From: an uncultured Oscillospiraceae bacterium
GTDB lineage: Bacteria > Bacillota > Clostridia > Oscillospirales > Ruminococcaceae
NCBI GenBank assembly: GCA_910579545.1
Contig: CAJTVI010000002.1
Location: forward strand, 3,739-67,738
Reading direction: 5' to 3'
Length of the DNA stretch: 64,000 nucleotides
Part shown: positions 30,587-41,500 of the stretch, piece by piece
Numbering within the stretch: position 1 is the stretch's first letter
Layout: the number at the start of each line of letters is the position of its first letter
Notes under the pieces: generated by a model
Database searches by the model: none
What the model was told of the DNA's origin: nothing
The model's input: only the letters and a program-made list of their open reading frames with translations
Position numbers and translations under genes: made by a program

Positions 30587-31237
30587 TTATCGTGCCTCCC
30601 TTTCGGTTCCATTCATTGTCTTTTTCTCATCTGCCATTTCTTTTTCTGCAAAGGATATTGTGCGTTCCGCCTGTTTGGCCGCTTTTTCCCTCATGCGGCT
30701 GAGTGCCTCGCGGACAGACGGCTTTTCCGCATTGCCGGTCAGCCGCTGCCCGGCTCGGTCAGAAAGTGCCCGGCCCGTTTCCCTCGCACCAAGCCCGCGC
30801 GTCGTCGAGCCGTTTTCGGACGGACGGCGGGCTGGCTCTTTTTTTCGCTCGATCACCTTCCGTTCCGGCACCGGATAGCCCATGCGCTCGAAAATGCGGT
30901 TGAGCTTGGACACATCCTCCACGCGGGCAAGAATGTCAATCAGTTCGCCGTTGCTTGATTTATCCCGGATGGCCGAAAACAGCACGCCGTAATGGTTTGC
31001 CTGCCGCTTGAACTCGGTCAGGTCGCCCGCCTTGATCTGGAACACCTTTAATTCCTTGCCATCCCGCAGCAGCCGGTTCAGCCGTGTGCGTCCCCGCACT
31101 TTGGGATTGTCCTTTGCCAAGGCCAGCGCGATGGCTGCCAAGTTCTTTGCTCCCAGCGCGCTCAGTTTGACCGCTGCTTCGGTGATCTGGATGCCCTCGC
31201 GCACCATCTGGTCGGCCGCTTCACCGCCGTTGTTCAT
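30587..31237 (-). CDS. PcfB-family conjugation protein
   Basis: A 216-residue protein of the PcfB/DUF3801 family: GGEAADQMVREGIQITEAAVKLSALGAKNLAAIALALAKDNPKVRGRTRLNRLLRDGKELKVFQIK, then DLTEFKRQANHYGVLFSAIRDK and the long basic C-terminus. In pCF10, PcfB-type proteins work with the coupling protein in bringing the relaxosome to the channel. The start at 31237 has AGGGGG eight bases upstream and overlaps the relaxase stop by four bases. The C-terminal third is low-complexity and charged. Confidence 0.88.
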   Translation of the reverse strand: MNNGGEAADQMVREGIQITEAAVKLSALGAKNLAAIALALAKDNPKVRGRTRLNRLLRDGKELKVFQIKAGDLTEFKRQANHYGVLFSAIRDKSSNGELIDILARVEDVSKLNRIFERMGYPVPERKVIERKKEPARRPSENGSTTRGLGARETGRALSDRAGQRLTGNAEKPSVREALSRMREKAAKQAERTISFAEKEMADEKKTMNGTEREAR

Positions 31238-32709
31238 CTTGCATACCCCCTTTGCTTTTTCTGATCTGTTTGCTGCCGTTCCTGCCGTTCTGCGCACTCG
31301 GCCTCAGCCAGTTGCCGGCGCAGCCGCGCCGCGTCCTCCGCGATCCAGCCGCAAATCATCACCTCCCTGCGGCGGGCGCGGATTTCTGCGGACAGCGCGG
31401 CGATCTCGGCCGACAGCGCAGTTGCTTTGTCATCATCCCTGTCCTTTTGGGCAACACCTCTTTTTCGGTAAAGGCTCCTGCGCTGGGCGGCAAGCGCGTT
31501 CTGCCCGGATTTGGCCGCCGCTCTTGCCGCATCCAAATCCTCCTGCGTCTGGATGCGGTGTTCCCATACATACTTGAATTGCGCCGTGTAGCGATTGAAC
31601 TTCTGGAAGTCCTCGCGGAGCAAAAAGCAGCAGCGGCGCGAGGTGCGCCGCTGCCGTGTTTTGCCCAGCAGATAGACATATCGGTAATAGAGGGCCATAA
31701 AGCCGGTATATTTTTTGCGGGAGAGGAGGGGGAATGCACCGCACAGACGCACCCTGCGGTACCGGCGAACCTGTGGAATATGCCGCTCATGATCTGGTTG
31801 TTTGGGCCTTTCAGCGGGCAGAGCCTTAGCTGCTGACGATGACCTTTGTGTTGGCATGGCCTCCACCGCTGCGCCCGGCAATGTCACCTCCTCGCCCCGT
31901 GCGCGGCGCGCCAGCAGCCCGCGGATGGATGCCTCGTCGTACCCCTCGCCCAGCGATTTCAGCCGGATGTTCCGGCTGCCGCTCTTGTGGCGCAGGGTGG
32001 CATATTTGATGCTGTGCCCATACTTGACGGTATAGCCCATCTGCCGCAGCCCCGCCACAAAGGTTTCCCAGCTTATCGCGCGCACCAGCGCCTTGTCCAC
32101 ATCCGCGCGGATCATGGCGCGGACGGTCGGCTTGCCCTCTTTTTCGGCCTGGCACTCCGCGTATGCTTTGCCTTTGCGTTTGGGTATGATGATGGACAGT
32201 CCGTGCTCCCGGCAGATTTGATCGGATACCGCGCGGATGCCTTCATAGTAGCCCTTGAAATCATCCCGAAACATCCTGCCATCCACAAAGGAAACGGAAT
32301 TGAAAACGATGTGGTTATGAAGTGCCTGCGTATTGAGATGGGTGCTGACCGTAACCTCATATCGTTCGGAAAAAGCACGGCGCGCAAACTCGCAGCCGAT
32401 TTCATGCGCCTGCTGCGGCCTCACCTCGCCGGGCGTAAAGGATTGGATGACATGATAACCCAACACACGGATATGCTCGGAATCTGCTTTGTCCCACAAT
32501 TTTTTTGTCTCCTGCATTGCCTCAAATGCAGTGGCGGGGTCGCAGTTAAAGCCGGTCACGAAAAATTGATATTCTGTCTTATCTGCGTTTTGCGCATAGG
32601 CCAGTGCGTTTTGCAGATCCTTTCCTATTTCTGTCTTTTGGGGATTTGAAGTGTAATCCAGACAGCGCCAAAGATGGTTTCGCACAACGATAATTTTCGT
32701 GTATGCCAT
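31234..32709 (-). CDS. Relaxase (MobA/VirD2-type mobilization nuclease)
   Basis: A 491-residue relaxase. The catalytic region includes a likely active Tyr near the start (RCLDYTSNPQKT), ILGYHVIQSFTPGEV as RVLGYHVIQSF and the metal-binding triad in THLNTQALHNHIVFNSVSF (HxHxxxN). It nicks oriT and leads the single strand into the recipient. The C-terminal 200 residues are charged and helical (AALSAEIAALSAEIRARRREV). MobC lies three bases upstream, and PcfB starts inside its stop. It probably acts at the repeats at 33074-33171. Confidence 0.92.
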   Translation of the reverse strand: MAYTKIIVVRNHLWRCLDYTSNPQKTEIGKDLQNALAYAQNADKTEYQFFVTGFNCDPATAFEAMQETKKLWDKADSEHIRVLGYHVIQSFTPGEVRPQQAHEIGCEFARRAFSERYEVTVSTHLNTQALHNHIVFNSVSFVDGRMFRDDFKGYYEGIRAVSDQICREHGLSIIIPKRKGKAYAECQAEKEGKPTVRAMIRADVDKALVRAISWETFVAGLRQMGYTVKYGHSIKYATLRHKSGSRNIRLKSLGEGYDEASIRGLLARRARGEEVTLPGAAVEAMPTQRSSSAAKALPAERPKQPDHERHIPQVRRYRRVRLCGAFPLLSRKKYTGFMALYYRYVYLLGKTRQRRTSRRCCFLLREDFQKFNRYTAQFKYVWEHRIQTQEDLDAARAAAKSGQNALAAQRRSLYRKRGVAQKDRDDDKATALSAEIAALSAEIRARRREVMICGWIAEDAARLRRQLAEAECAERQERQQTDQKKQRGYAR

Positions 32710-32712
32710 GCT

Positions 32713-33024
32713 CTACCTTGCCTGTTCTCGTACCAACCGCCAAATCTGTGCCATCTGAACTGAAAGGTATTCAATCTGCTCACGGCTCAGATAACCCTTG
32801 CAGTTGGCCAGATGCACGGCCTGATTGATGTTGCTTCCGACCGCAGCAATTTCTCGCGCAAGGTCTTTGTAGCTGTCGGGCGGGCGCGGCCTGACCTCGC
32901 AGCCTTCGATCAGGCGGCGGATCAGTGGGCTGACTTTCAAACCCGCTGCATCCGCTTTTTCGCGCAGGGCAGCATACTCGCTTTCGGTCAAACGGATGAT
33001 GACCTGCTTATTTCTTTTGAGCAT
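32713..33024 (-). CDS. mobC: MobC-type relaxosome protein
   Basis: A 103-residue DNA-binding accessory protein: KRNKQVIIRLTESEYAALREKADAAGLKVSPLIRRLIEG is a ribbon-helix-helix-like N-terminus, and REIAAVGSNINQAVHLANCKGYLSREQIEYL is the MobC signature (GSNINQ-x-A). It binds oriT and helps the relaxase open the duplex. The start at 33024 has GGGAGG immediately upstream; an earlier ATG frame has none. The relaxase gene follows at once. Confidence 0.9.
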   Translation of the reverse strand: MLKRNKQVIIRLTESEYAALREKADAAGLKVSPLIRRLIEGCEVRPRPPDSYKDLAREIAAVGSNINQAVHLANCKGYLSREQIEYLSVQMAQIWRLVREQAR

Positions 33025-33073
33025 CTTCCTCCCTCTTTTTGATGGATGATGTGCGCTGAGGCGCGCGGGGGTA

Positions 33074-33171
33074 TTAGGGGCAAAAGCCCCTAACAAGCGG
33101 ACATTGGATAGCGTTCCGTAGGAATGCTATCATAATGTCATGCTTGCTTGTACTGTGCACAGCACAGTACA
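33074..33171. other. Probable origin of transfer (oriT)
   Basis: Three inverted repeats lie in 98 bases upstream of mobC: TTAGGGGC-AAAA-GCCCCTAA (33074-33093), GATAGCgTTCC/GGAAtGCTATC (33107-33131) and TGTACTGTGC-ACA-GCACAGTACA (33149-33171, perfect 10-bp arms). Position before mobC/relaxase and repeat density are typical of oriT. The nick site cannot be read from sequence. The rest of 33172-33305 shows no gene. Confidence 0.6.
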
Positions 33172-33305
33172 ACCGGACGGGCTGAAATGTTCCGGCGCGG
33201 TGCTGCCCATTTGGCAGATGTGACCTTTTTTATGTTGCGGCCTGCCAGTTTGGGCAAACAAAAACGGCCATCCAAACGGACAGCCGTCAATGCGCCAATA
33301 GATTG

Positions 33306-34106
33306 TTATCGTTCTTGCCCTTTTTTCCTTTCACCTTTTTGTGCGGTGTTTTGCTGCTCCTGCCTTTTTCGCAGCAATTCGAGCAGGGAATCTGTATCCT
33401 GCCGCTGCATGCTGTCAACGATTGCATCCACATTTGACGCCGTTGGGGCGTCCAGGCCGCTTTCTTCCAGTTGGAGCAAAAAGTCTTTTGCCTCAAGTTC
33501 TTGATGCTGGATTTCCTCATACAGTGTTTCATACCGTTCCCCATCCATCACATCCCGGATAAATTTCTGAGATGCTGGGGGAACTGCCGACCAATCCCCA
33601 TACAGGTCCGATACCGCTTTTTGGATCTGCGCCATTGCAATAGGCTCATTGCCCTTTTTGTGGGCGGCGAGTATCCCCAAAATGTCGGACAAATCGTTTT
33701 TATACCGCCTGCCTGAACGCAGTTTCATGGCAATCAAATACTCGGCTGAAATGGTACGGATCGTCAGGACATTGGCGTAGGTCTTATAGTATCGGGAAAA
33801 CTCGATGAGTTTCGGCGTGTACGAATCAGTATTCTTAAAGTCCGCGTTCAGCCAGCCATTTGGCAGGCTAAAACGGTCCCCAACCTCGTTGATCGCGTCC
33901 TTCATGCAGGAGGCTGCATGAATCAGCGCGTCAATATCTGTTGTCATCTCCCGAAAACCATAATTGACCAGAACCGAAGCGCCTCCCACCAAAACCATCT
34001 CCGCGGGCATCTTTTTCCCGATCTGTTTCCGGTAGGCTTTTGCAACCTCTCTCAAATAGTTATCAATGGCCTGTTTGGTAAATTCAGTCCGGTGCTCAGA
34101 TAACAT
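33306..34106 (-). CDS. Nucleotidyltransferase-like protein, probable toxin of a toxin-antitoxin pair
   Basis: A 266-residue protein with a nucleotidyltransferase-fold core: PAEMVLVGGASVLVNYGFREMTTDIDALIHAAS has the GG-x-G-x9-T-x-DiD pattern, followed by LTIRTISAEYLIAMKLRSGRRYKNDLSDILGIL, as in AbiEii/DUF6036-like proteins. The C-terminal quarter is charged and glutamine-rich. It overlaps the upstream XRE-type gene by 11 bases, the gene order of AbiE-like modules (regulator then transferase). Such toxins transfer nucleotides to targets such as tRNA; the target here is unknown. Confidence 0.75.
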   Translation of the reverse strand: MLSEHRTEFTKQAIDNYLREVAKAYRKQIGKKMPAEMVLVGGASVLVNYGFREMTTDIDALIHAASCMKDAINEVGDRFSLPNGWLNADFKNTDSYTPKLIEFSRYYKTYANVLTIRTISAEYLIAMKLRSGRRYKNDLSDILGILAAHKKGNEPIAMAQIQKAVSDLYGDWSAVPPASQKFIRDVMDGERYETLYEEIQHQELEAKDFLLQLEESGLDAPTASNVDAIVDSMQRQDTDSLLELLRKRQEQQNTAQKGERKKGQER

Positions 34107-34668
34107 CCCGCACCTCCGCCTCTACAATATTGAACCGCAGGAACTCCGGGATGGCAGCTTTCACAGCTTCCTCCCGTGCAAAATCATCCCTGGACGCCGC
34201 GCACAGCGCGTTGATCCCCGCCGGGTACAGCCGCTCTTTTAATCTGCATTTGCGCAGGTCATCATAATCGCGGCAAAGCGGGATGCTGTTCTCACGGCTG
34301 ATATAATCAAGCATGGCTAAAAGATACAGGCTTTCCGGGTACCATTTCCGGTTGTAATAGGTGCGGATCTCCCCGCGTTCCAGCACATCCGCAGCAAATG
34401 CAAGGTCACCCATTTCCTTGACCCTATGGCAGACCGAGCTTTTGAAATTTTCAAAGCTGCTGCGCTTGACAAGATAGGGCGTGAGCAGTTCCTCCATCGA
34501 CATATCCAGCGCACGGGCGATTTGGTAGACAGTTTGGGCACTGCATTTTTGAAGCTGGGCTTTTTCGTTGCACAGGTCATTGACCGTGGCATAGGGAAGG
34601 CCGCTTGTTTTTGCCAACCGATAGATGGATATATTTTTCTCTTTCAGCATTTCACGGAGCATCTGCAT
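34096..34668 (-). CDS. XRE-type helix-turn-helix antitoxin-like protein
   Basis: A 190-residue protein. Residues 1-65 form an HTH (MLREMLKEKNISIYRLAKTSGLPYATVNDLCNEKAQLQKCSAQTVYQIARALDMSMEELL). The C-terminal part (GEIRTYYNRKWYPESLYLLAMLDYISRENSIPLCRDYDDLRKCRLKERLYPAGINAL) is an unrecognized partner-binding domain. A strong promoter with the palindrome ATACCGGTAT between -35 and -10 lies 20 bases upstream, so autorepression is likely. The nucleotidyltransferase-like gene follows with an 11-base overlap. Confidence 0.75.
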   Translation of the reverse strand: MQMLREMLKEKNISIYRLAKTSGLPYATVNDLCNEKAQLQKCSAQTVYQIARALDMSMEELLTPYLVKRSSFENFKSSVCHRVKEMGDLAFAADVLERGEIRTYYNRKWYPESLYLLAMLDYISRENSIPLCRDYDDLRKCRLKERLYPAGINALCAASRDDFAREEAVKAAIPEFLRFNIVEAEVRDVI

Positions 34669-34687
34669 CCCTCTCTTTCGCCTTTAT

Positions 34688-34716
34688 ATTATACCGCCAT
34701 ACCGGTATAGTGTCAA
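34688..34716 (-). promoter_or_regulatory. Promoter and operator of the toxin-antitoxin operon
   Basis: On the minus strand TTGACA (34716-34711), 17-base spacer, TATAAT (34693-34688), consensus on both boxes. The spacer contains the perfect palindrome ATACCGGTAT (34699-34708), with another half-site ATACCG at 34691-34696. Confidence 0.9.
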
Positions 34717-34770
34717 ATCGTGCGCCGCCCAGGAACGATTGATTCCAGAACAAGCGGGTTTCAGCTGTCC

Positions 34771-35520
34771 TTATGATTCTCTTACTGCAACAACGAGATA
34801 CCGCGCATCCGGCCACGAATACGAACAGGTGATAAGGACGAGCAGGCGGCTGTCTGCGGCAACAGGCACATCAGCTTTTACACTGGCGCTGTCCAGCAGG
34901 CTTTGGGCAAAAGCCAGAAAATCCATGTCATCCGCAAAGTACGTGCGATTGAACGGCACGCGGCTGACATCCGTTTCAAGGGCAGCCACAACCCGATATT
35001 CCGAGATGCCGTCCGATGTTTGCAGCCGGATCGCGGGATGGGCTTTGAAGTATCGCTCTTGGAGATAGCGCGGCAGGCAGGCGAACATCGATTCATCGGT
35101 CATGTTGTGCCCATACACGATCAAATTCCGGCCATCAAGCGAGCAGTCGGATTGAAGGAACAGGCTGCCCGCCGTGCGGTATTCTCCCCGGTAATTACGT
35201 CGGAGGTAATACTCCGGGTCTGTTTGACTGCTTTGCAGGATGGGATAGTCCACCACGGTGCCGGGAATGGTAAGCCAAGCCTTTACATCCGGGTATTGGG
35301 CTTGCAGGGCGGTGAGGTTTAGCGCCGGCGATTCTTTTTCAGCGCCGGGTGCAGAAAGGGCCCCGGAGTTGCCTCCGGGGCCGTTCTGTACAAATTCATT
35401 TTTCAGGGCTGCTGCTTCATACCGGGCAAGACTGGGCCTGAAAAGAAATAACCAGCCCAGCGCCAGCAAACAGATGCAGGCCATTCCAATCAAAACGCCC
35501 TTGGCAAATGAACGGATCAT
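34771..35520 (-). CDS. Class B sortase
   Basis: A 249-residue membrane transpeptidase: N-terminal anchor (VLIGMACICLLALGWLFLF), then the sortase beta-barrel. NLTALQAQYPDVKAWLTIPGTVVDYPILQ, LDGRNLIVYGHNMTDESMFACLPRYL (catalytic His) and LLVLITCSYSWPDARYLVVAVR (catalytic Cys and Arg) fit class B, which cuts near NPQTN-like or variant motifs. It starts inside the stop of the giant surface protein (ATGA overlap) whose C-terminus carries IPQTG, so that protein is its probable substrate. Fixing to peptidoglycan or pilus assembly are both possible. Confidence 0.92.
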   Translation of the reverse strand: MIRSFAKGVLIGMACICLLALGWLFLFRPSLARYEAAALKNEFVQNGPGGNSGALSAPGAEKESPALNLTALQAQYPDVKAWLTIPGTVVDYPILQSSQTDPEYYLRRNYRGEYRTAGSLFLQSDCSLDGRNLIVYGHNMTDESMFACLPRYLQERYFKAHPAIRLQTSDGISEYRVVAALETDVSRVPFNRTYFADDMDFLAFAQSLLDSASVKADVPVAADSRLLVLITCSYSWPDARYLVVAVRES

Positions 35521-38500
35521 TCGTCCTCCATCTGCTCTGCCGCCGCTTTTTCCTCTTCGGCGGTTCCGCGCCAGAGATAGACTGCGATACCAATGGCCGA
35601 TACCAGCAGGCCAAGGATCAGCACAGCGGGCAGCCAAGGCAAATCGCCAGTTTGAGGGATAGGCAATGCAGGCGCAGGGGAGGGGGTGGGCTGGGGCTGC
35701 TCCGGCTCATGGGGTCCATGAGGCTGTTCAGGCGCAGGCGCGTCCCGCATCACGACAATGCCATCTGCTGCCAGTTCCCAATGATCGAATACAAACCAAT
35801 CCTTGCCAGTGCAGATATAAGTGTCCACCTCATTCAGCAGGCTGCCATCCTTGTCCTCGCGCTGAACCAGCTTGAACCGGATGCTTTCGGCAACAGCAAA
35901 GCCGTTGGGGGCGGTCTGCTCCACAAGGGTGTACACCTCGTCTGTATGCAGGCCGGTGATCCGCTGTGGTTCGGTGCCGCTGACCCATTCGCGCACAACC
36001 TCGCCGTTCTTATCGAGGATACGCAGAGCCGCGCCCGGCAGTTCCTCACTGCCGGTCAGCTGGCGTTTGCTCACCCACATCTCGGTTGGGGTGTTGGCAC
36101 AGGTGTTGTCCAAGATCATTTCAGCCTGACCATCATAGACAAAGGTTACCGGCATCGGCTCACTGTCGAGGTAATAGCCAGCGGGTGCGGAAACCTCAAC
36201 GGCATAGTAATTGCCGCTGTTGGTGCTGGCATTCTTTTCCTCGCTGATCCCATAGTTCTCTCCGCGAATGGGAACATCTGTCTCGAAGTAAGTGTAGCCG
36301 TCCTCGCTGGTTTCGGGGCTGGTGGCGATCAGGCTGCCAGCGGACAAAAGCAAGTTCCCATGGGCATCATAAATGTCATCCGCAGTGTACAGGGCAAACA
36401 CGGCCCCGGCCAGATATGCGCCGGTTTCCTTGTCGATCTTGTACACACCGACCTTTGCTTTCTCGCGGTCGTTTTCAAATAATAGCTTTTGAGCCTCGGT
36501 CTGCTCACTGCCGGCGTCCTTGACATTGATCACCTTATAAGAGGTCTCAACACCCTTGCCGTCCGCATAGTTCACAATGGTTTGGGCCAGCACCAAATCG
36601 CTGGCCTGGTTCTCCCAGCCAAAGGACACGGTATAGTTGTCGCTGGTCAGTGTGTAGCCGTATGGGGCCTGCAGTTCGCGCACATCATAGCTGCCCAGCG
36701 GGAGAGTGACGGTCACCTCGCCCTTGTTTCCATCGTGGATCACAGAGAGGAAGTCATAGGTTGCCGCTGTGCGCGTCGGCGCAAACTCGGTCTTGTCGAT
36801 CTGCCCGTCCGCGCCGGTGGTCACGGTGGCTACAAGGTCGCCGTCCGCATACCAGAGGGTACGGCTGCCGCTGTCACCTACCTGATGATCGCCAGTAAAG
36901 ATGTCGCCATGCGCGCGGATCTCGTAGACCGCCCCGGCCAGCGGCGCGTTTTCATAGACAAACTGGCCGTTCTCAAAACCAACCAGAACCTCGCCCTCTT
37001 TGCGAATCGTCAGCTGGCCCAGTGTCTCGCGGTTGACATACCGCTCAGTAACGATATAGTCATCCATGCTGTCGGCGCTCGACCCGATCACCTCATAGAT
37101 GCGCTCGGACGTGATCTCAAAATCGACATAGTAACTGGTATCATTGTAGAAACCATCCGGCCCCTGCGCTTCGATCACGCGATAGCGGCCCAACGGCAGC
37201 TTTTCGGGCGTTTTCAGCAGGCCGTCTGCATCCGTATAGAACACGCTGGTTTTGGCGGTTGCGTTTCCGCTGGCCGGGTCGTTCATCTGAACGATCTCCA
37301 TACTCCCGTCATCTTTGATGTAGAAGATGGAAAACGCAGTCTTTGCCAGTTTGACCGCTTCGCCGGTTTCAGCGTCCACCTTGATGAGCTGCAAATACCC
37401 CTCCAGTTCCTCGTCCAGAATATTGTAGGCCATGTAGCTGCCGCTCGGCGTGGCAACACTGCCCTGAGGGGTACAGAACACGCTCTGCGGGGCATGGGCA
37501 TCGACCGTGACCATAAAGGGCGCGGCCTGGAACACATCTTTGGGGACTGTGGTTTCAACAACGATGTACTGCCCGAAAGCAAGGCCATCTACGCGCAGGA
37601 TGCCCTCGCTGTTGGTGAACACCTCGCTCAGCCGATACTCATTGGGCTTACCGGTGGGCTGCCAGCCCATGCCGCTGCCGTTGGCGTTATCCACGCTGGC
37701 TGTCAAGCTGCGGTTGTAGCCGTCCACGGTCGCCTGACTGCCCTCATACATGGTGGCAATGGCCTGGGCCTCACCGCTGAAATCGTACTTGGGCGTGTCT
37801 TGATCATAACCGTTCGCACGGTAGGTATCCAGAATGCTCTGGATTTGATAGGTGCCATCCGGGTTCCGGGTGAACTGATCAGTTCGGCTCAGGTCAGAAA
37901 TGCGGTATATGGTAAAGCCTGCACCGTCCAGCTTGACCGCAGGCCCCGGCTGGCCGGTGGTCGATACCAATTTATTGACGCTGAAGCCGGATTTCAACAC
38001 CTCGTCCTCGCTCTGCATTTCCTCGCGCACTACAAGCCCGGATTCGCTGCCGTAATGGAGTGTGACATAATGGTTGACCTCGTCACAGAGATAGCCAGCG
38101 GCAAATGAAAGATAATAGCCGTCAAAGGTGCGGGTGCCATCCAATGCCCGGCCCTCGGCCACGGCGGAGTAGCGGTTGCGATACACATAGTCTGTGTACT
38201 CGCCCGCACCGTTGACCTCCAAAAGACGCGTATTGCCGTTCGGCTGGAGCTGACGGTTCAGCAGGGGGTAGGAAGCATCCAACACGATCTGGCCATTGGC
38301 ATCCAGCGGCAGGACAAGACCGGTCGCGCGCTCGACCAGATAATACCTGCCGAGATAGAGATTGGCAAACGCCAGTTTCCCATCCTCAATGGCCGCGCTG
38401 GCGACAAGGTGATCCTTTTTCAGCACAGGGAGATGGTCGCTCTGCCAGCCGCCGTTGGTAAGTACGGTCGTATGCCAAAGGGGAATGCCGTTTTCATCGG

Positions 38501-41500
38501 TGATTTTGGCATAGTCCACCACGCCGGTCACGCCGTCCGGGTGGTGGATGTCCTCGGCGGCATAAAGGTCATACACCGCGCCCTCCAGCGTCGAATTTCC
38601 GTTGCTGCCGGCCGCGAGGTGCCGCATGGCGTCGAGGTCAACTTTGGAGAGGACGATCTCGCCCAAAACACGGTCGTTGAGGAATGTCCCATCGACCGGC
38701 TGTACGGTGCGCCCATCCTCGTTGGCAGCAAGCCCACTCTTGTCGGTGGTGTAGGTTTTGCTGGCGGGCAGAGGCTCCCCGCTGATCGTTACTGTGACAA
38801 GACCGTTGCCGGTATCCAGCAGGACGCCGCCCTCATCGGCAATGCCGATGTCGGCATTGTAGTCCGCGTTTCCCAGCCAAATTATTGAGCCATCATTGGC
38901 CTTGGTAATCTCAATGGCATAAGCGCGTTTGCCTTTGGGCGAACCGGCCGTACCCGGTTTGGAAATGTCCGTCCAGTCGCCGTAGTAGCCGGTGGGCGCA
39001 GCAGTTTCCACGATGACGAATTTGCCCTCATTGCGCTGTGTGTAGTATATGGTGCTGCGCGCGGGATCGGAGGTGGCATAGCTGCTGTGGTTGATGACAG
39101 CATAGGTGCCGTTGCTCTGACGCTCCACGGCATATTGGTTGTAGCCTCCAAACGGGATATACCGCTGCAGCGTGGTATCCCATTCGAACACAGCAAAGGC
39201 AGTGTCCGCAGCGATTCGGCTGCCGGTTTCACTGTCCACCTTATTGATTTTGATCTGTAAAGACCATTCATCGTTGAGCATGGGATAGTCCTGGCTGGTA
39301 TTCGCGGGAACCGCGATGATCTGACTGCTGCCGAGGCTGCCGGTGACCATTCCAAAACCATACGGAACGCCGGTTTCTTCATAGCGGAATTGCAGGCTGG
39401 AAAGCTGGATTTTGGCTGCCGCAATGGCAGAATCCACCATCCGCTGGGCCTCGGCCCGCAGCTGCGCCTCCGCATCCCTCCTGGCGCTGTCGGCCTCGCT
39501 GTCGGCCTCCTCTTGGCTGCTGCAAGGCCCGACCGAGCCGCTGCGGGTACCGCTGGTCTTGGCCACGGAGTAATGCAAACTCCATGCCGCAGTTCCGTCA
39601 CCGCCGTTCTGGTGGTATGCATCATCCATTGTGTGCCCGCCGGTCACCACGACCTGCCTGCTGGCCGGGGTGATTGCCCAACTGCCGCCGTCAATGGTGC
39701 CGGATGTGACCAGCGGCTCAATCTCGATGATCGCGCCGTCTATCTTTTCGCCGGTCTCCAACTGCTGCTTATCCGTATTGACTTTGTACGAGAAATCAAA
39801 GCTGCCTGAAACTGTCTGCGCCGGGGCATCCCAACTGGCATAGAATTTGGGCGTCACATCCGGCTCCTCGCTGCCGTCCGTGGTGGGGCCGATCACAGCC
39901 ACGCTCTGCCAGCCCCCGATGGGTGGGGTAAAAATATAGCAGTAATAATCCTCGGCCGTGGCGTAAGTGGATGCACCGCCTGCAGCTTGGTCGTGGCCAG
40001 CCTGCCATACCTTGGCCGCAATGCTATCCGGGTAATTTTCCATGATCCACTGCTGGGCCTCGTCATAGGCGGGGGCGGCCGCAAACGCAGCCGCATTGCC
40101 GCCCCTGAGAGACATCTGCCCGAGGCCGCCCCAGATCTCCACCTGATTGCGGTAATGGTCGCCAGGGGTGTACTGGCTGCCCTCCACAATGGAAGTGTGG
40201 CTGTAAGAATAGGTCGGGCAACCGTTCGGCTTACCATTCAAGCCGTGATCGCAACAGTAGGCTGGAGATCCGTTAAACCAGATCAGCCATGTGCCGTTGA
40301 TTTTTTCGGCCTTCGTGATCTTACCTGTAGTAGTAGAAGGCGTGGGCCGCTCGGCGTAGGTGGCGCTGCCAGCACCATACAGTGCAGGACCTGCGGTGGC
40401 TGTACTGTCCAGATGGACGGTGAGATTCTTTTTATGCACGATGCCATCCGGGGCCTCATATACAAATTGCACAGTAAAGTCCCCACTGGCTCGGACGAAA
40501 AAGCCGGAGGCAACGGCCGAGGATTCCTCATACACACAGTTCAAAACGCCTGCCGCTTCTTCCGCGCTGGCCGGTTCTCCGCTGCCGTCCTGACTGAGCA
40601 AGGTCACGCCGTCCGGCAGGATGGTCGTAGACGAGCTGCCGCTGGCGGGGTATTCCACCTGAGTCAAGATGGGGATGATCGCATAATCCTCGCCCTCCAG
40701 CAAGGGCACCGTAATGTTGGCGCTGTCGCTATTCAGCGCAGCTGCATCCAGATAGCCGCCGCTCATGGTATCCGAAAAGTCCCATTCCCCAATGCCGATT
40801 TTGGTCTCGCCAACAGCCACCGGCAGCCCATAACGGCCCATATAGTAATCGGTGGGCGCATCCGGCAGGTCGCCGTACAGGATACTGGCGATTTCATCCT
40901 TGTCCGGCTCGGTGGGCGGTTCGTCACCACCCTCTGTTCCGGGATCTGTCGGCTCATCCGGCTTGGCAGGCTCTGCAGGTGCAGTGGGATTATCCATTTT
41001 TTCATGCATTGCCACCACGATGGACATCAAGGACAGGTAGGCCGCCTGTACTTCCTCGGCATCCTGTTCGGCCTCGGGAATCGCGTAGTATAAATCCTCG
41101 GCGGCGTAAAGGGCAGCTGCCGCTTCGTCCGATGCCGCTGTGGCCGCGTCCAATGCAGCCTGAAGATTGTGGTCGCCCTGATCCTCCAGCCATGCCTTAT
41201 GCGCAAGGCCCCAAGTGTTCGCCGTAGAAAGAATCGTATCCCGATCCAATACAGCTACCGCATCCACAAATGCCTGTGCAGCTCCAGAGTACGCTGCCTC
41301 CGGCGCAGGGGTCGCTTCCGGATTCTCCTTGTCAGCTTCGCCCTCCGGCACAGGGGTCGCTTCCGGATTCTCCTTGTCAGCTTCGCCTTCCGGTGCAGGG
41401 GTCTCTTCCAGTTCACCCTCTGCGGACTGCTCCGCGTCCACCGTCTGAGGCGTGGCACTCGGTTCAGCGTTGGGTACGCCCTCCGCGGCAAGGGCAACCG

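Noticed and set aside
36489..38108. 539-codon plus-strand frame opposite the surface-protein gene
   Set aside because: Antisense shadow of the SpaA-domain repeats with no start signals.
41290..41400. 48-bp direct repeat as a mobile or regulatory repeat
   Set aside because: It encodes the in-frame repeated peptide EGEADKENPEATP of the surface-protein linker, an ordinary coding repeat.
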